From NCBI GenBank assembly GCA_021816565.1, contig JAKAXN010000262.1:1-6528 (forward strand): a stretch of 6,528 bases of DNA. The letters run 5' to 3'. The notes beneath the pieces were generated by a model. That model saw only the letters and a list, made by a program, of their open reading frames with translations. It was not told where the DNA came from and searched no databases. Source of the DNA: Actinomycetes bacterium. GTDB taxonomy: Bacteria; Actinomycetota; Acidimicrobiia; Acidimicrobiales; Palsa-688. Made by a program: the position numbers and the translations under genes. Position 1 is the first letter of the stretch; every line of letters begins with the position of its first letter. Shown here in pieces: positions 5,244 to 6,528 of this stretch.

Positions 5244-5954
5244 CTACTCCGAGGTGTCGATGCGGCGGAACCCTTCGGCCAGGGCGCCCTCCGGCAGGCC
5301 GCCCTGGCGGGCCTGGACACCCAGCCAGCCCCGCATGCGCTCCTCCAGGCCGCCGTTCCGGTCGGTCTCCTGGCTGACGTGGGCCCGCAGGGCGGTCAGC
5401 TTCTTGTCGAAGGTGGCGGTCACGTCGACCCACACGTCGGGGTCGGGCCCGCCCATCATCCACACCTCCGACACCACGTGGCGGCCCAGCCCCTCGGCCA
5501 TCAGCTCGGGGAAGGCCCACGGGTTGCGGGCGTCGGGGTACACGGCGCACAGGGCGGCCTCGCCGGCGGCCATGTGGTCGGGGTGGCTGGCGAAGATCCG
5601 CTCGTAGTTGCGCTGCGGGGACTGGCACACCACCCGGTCCGGCCTGACCTGGCGGATGACCCGGGCCAGGTCCCGGCGCAGGTCCATGGTGACCTCCAGC
5701 CGGCCGTCGGGGTAGCCGAGGAACACCAGGTCGCTGACCCCCAGAGCGGCGGCTGCGGCGGTCTGCTCGGCCCGGCGTATGCCCGGGATCTGCTCACGGG
5801 GCACCGCCTCGTCGAAGCCTCCGGCGTCTCCGTCGGTGACGATGCAGTAGCTCACCTCCGATCCGGCCGACGTCCAGGCGGCCACCGACCCGCCGGCCCC
5901 GAAGTCGACGTCGTCGGGATGGGCGGTGATGACCAGGATGCGGGGGGCGCTCAT
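5244..5954 (-). CDS. PIG-L / LmbE family zinc-dependent deacetylase
   Basis: This 236-residue cytoplasmic protein belongs to the family that removes N-acetyl groups from GlcNAc-type sugars, such as MshB and Mca of mycothiol metabolism. The N-terminal motif AHPDD (residues 11-15) supplies zinc ligands His12 and Asp15 and the probable base Asp14. SHPDH (123-127) supplies the third ligand, His127. These correspond to His13, Asp16, His147 and Asp15 of MshB. It is shorter than typical MshB or Mca (near 300 residues), so a mycothiol role is not assured; it may act on another glycoside or on a xenobiotic conjugate. I see no signal peptide. It converges on the acyl-CoA dehydrogenase with only 15 bases between stops, and is divergent from S-adenosylhomocysteine hydrolase. 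The ATG has no ribosome-binding site, but TACCTT lies seven bases upstream. Confidence 0.92.
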   Translation of the reverse strand: MSAPRILVITAHPDDVDFGAGGSVAAWTSAGSEVSYCIVTDGDAGGFDEAVPREQIPGIRRAEQTAAAAALGVSDLVFLGYPDGRLEVTMDLRRDLARVIRQVRPDRVVCQSPQRNYERIFASHPDHMAAGEAALCAVYPDARNPWAFPELMAEGLGRHVVSEVWMMGGPDPDVWVDVTATFDKKLTALRAHVSQETDRNGGLEERMRGWLGVQARQGGLPEGALAEGFRRIDTSE

Positions 5955-5961
5955 GCCCGGG

Positions 5962-5967
5962 AAGGTA
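5962..5967 (-). promoter_or_regulatory. -10 box of a putative leaderless promoter for the deacetylase
   Basis: Read on the minus strand, TACCTT fits TANNNT and ends seven bases before the ATG at 5954, which places the expected start of transcription at the start codon. A weak -35-like TTCAAC lies at 5987-5992 on the minus strand, 19 bases upstream. No Shine-Dalgarno sequence is present between box and ATG. Confidence 0.5.
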
Positions 5968-5982
5968 CCCGCGGTGGGCGTC

Positions 5983-5988
5983 TATTGT
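5983..5988 (+). promoter_or_regulatory. Putative -10 box for the S-adenosylhomocysteine hydrolase transcript
   Basis: TATTGT fits TANNNT within one of the few AT-rich patches of the window. The expected transcription start is near 5995, giving a leader of about 104 bases before the ATG at 6099. No good -35 is visible; the -35 position (about 5960-5965) falls on the -10 box of the divergent deacetylase promoter, so the two promoters interlock. Confidence 0.45.
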
Positions 5989-5994
5989 TGAAAC

Positions 5995-6528
<534 letters not shown>

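Overview
The window is very GC-rich (well over two thirds G+C), with strong G/C bias at third codon positions and frequent GTG starts. Several start codons sit directly behind a TANNNT box, and the ferrochelatase resembles the actinobacterial type. Together these point to an actinobacterium. The secreted protein built from GYWLVASDGGVF-type repeats makes me favour the class Acidimicrobiia; that placement rests on memory of where such repeats are common and is an inference.

Layout, left to right. (1) The last 18 codons of a gene that looks like an FAD-linked oxidase. (2) A complete amidase-signature hydrolase with its Ser-cisSer-Lys triad intact. (3) About 260 bases without a convincing gene: an 8-bp-arm inverted repeat, a likely promoter, and a GC-rich leader that can form three successive hairpins. 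(4) A secreted cell-wall protein with five full and one partial 42-residue repeats followed by a 3D (double-psi beta-barrel) domain, probably a peptidoglycan-cleaving enzyme. (5) Ferrochelatase, whose promoter lies inside a perfect inverted repeat. (6) An acyl-CoA dehydrogenase overlapping ferrochelatase by 4 bases. (7) On the minus strand, convergent with the dehydrogenase, a PIG-L/LmbE-type zinc deacetylase. (8) A divergent intergenic region with two interleaved promoters and a structured leader. (9) The first 143 codons of S-adenosylhomocysteine hydrolase, cut by the window edge.

These are mostly housekeeping or metabolic genes with no single pathway joining them. Ferrochelatase and the dehydrogenase may be co-translated. 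There is no sign of a mobile element, phage, CRISPR array, tRNA or rRNA. The interest lies in expression control. Four genes (amidase, ferrochelatase, acyl-CoA dehydrogenase, deacetylase) show a TANNNT box ending 6-7 bases before the start codon and no good ribosome-binding site, the pattern of leaderless transcripts. The two exceptions, the 3D-domain protein and S-adenosylhomocysteine hydrolase, have Shine-Dalgarno sequences and long, foldable 5' leaders that match no riboswitch class I know. Those two leaders are the best candidates for something undescribed.
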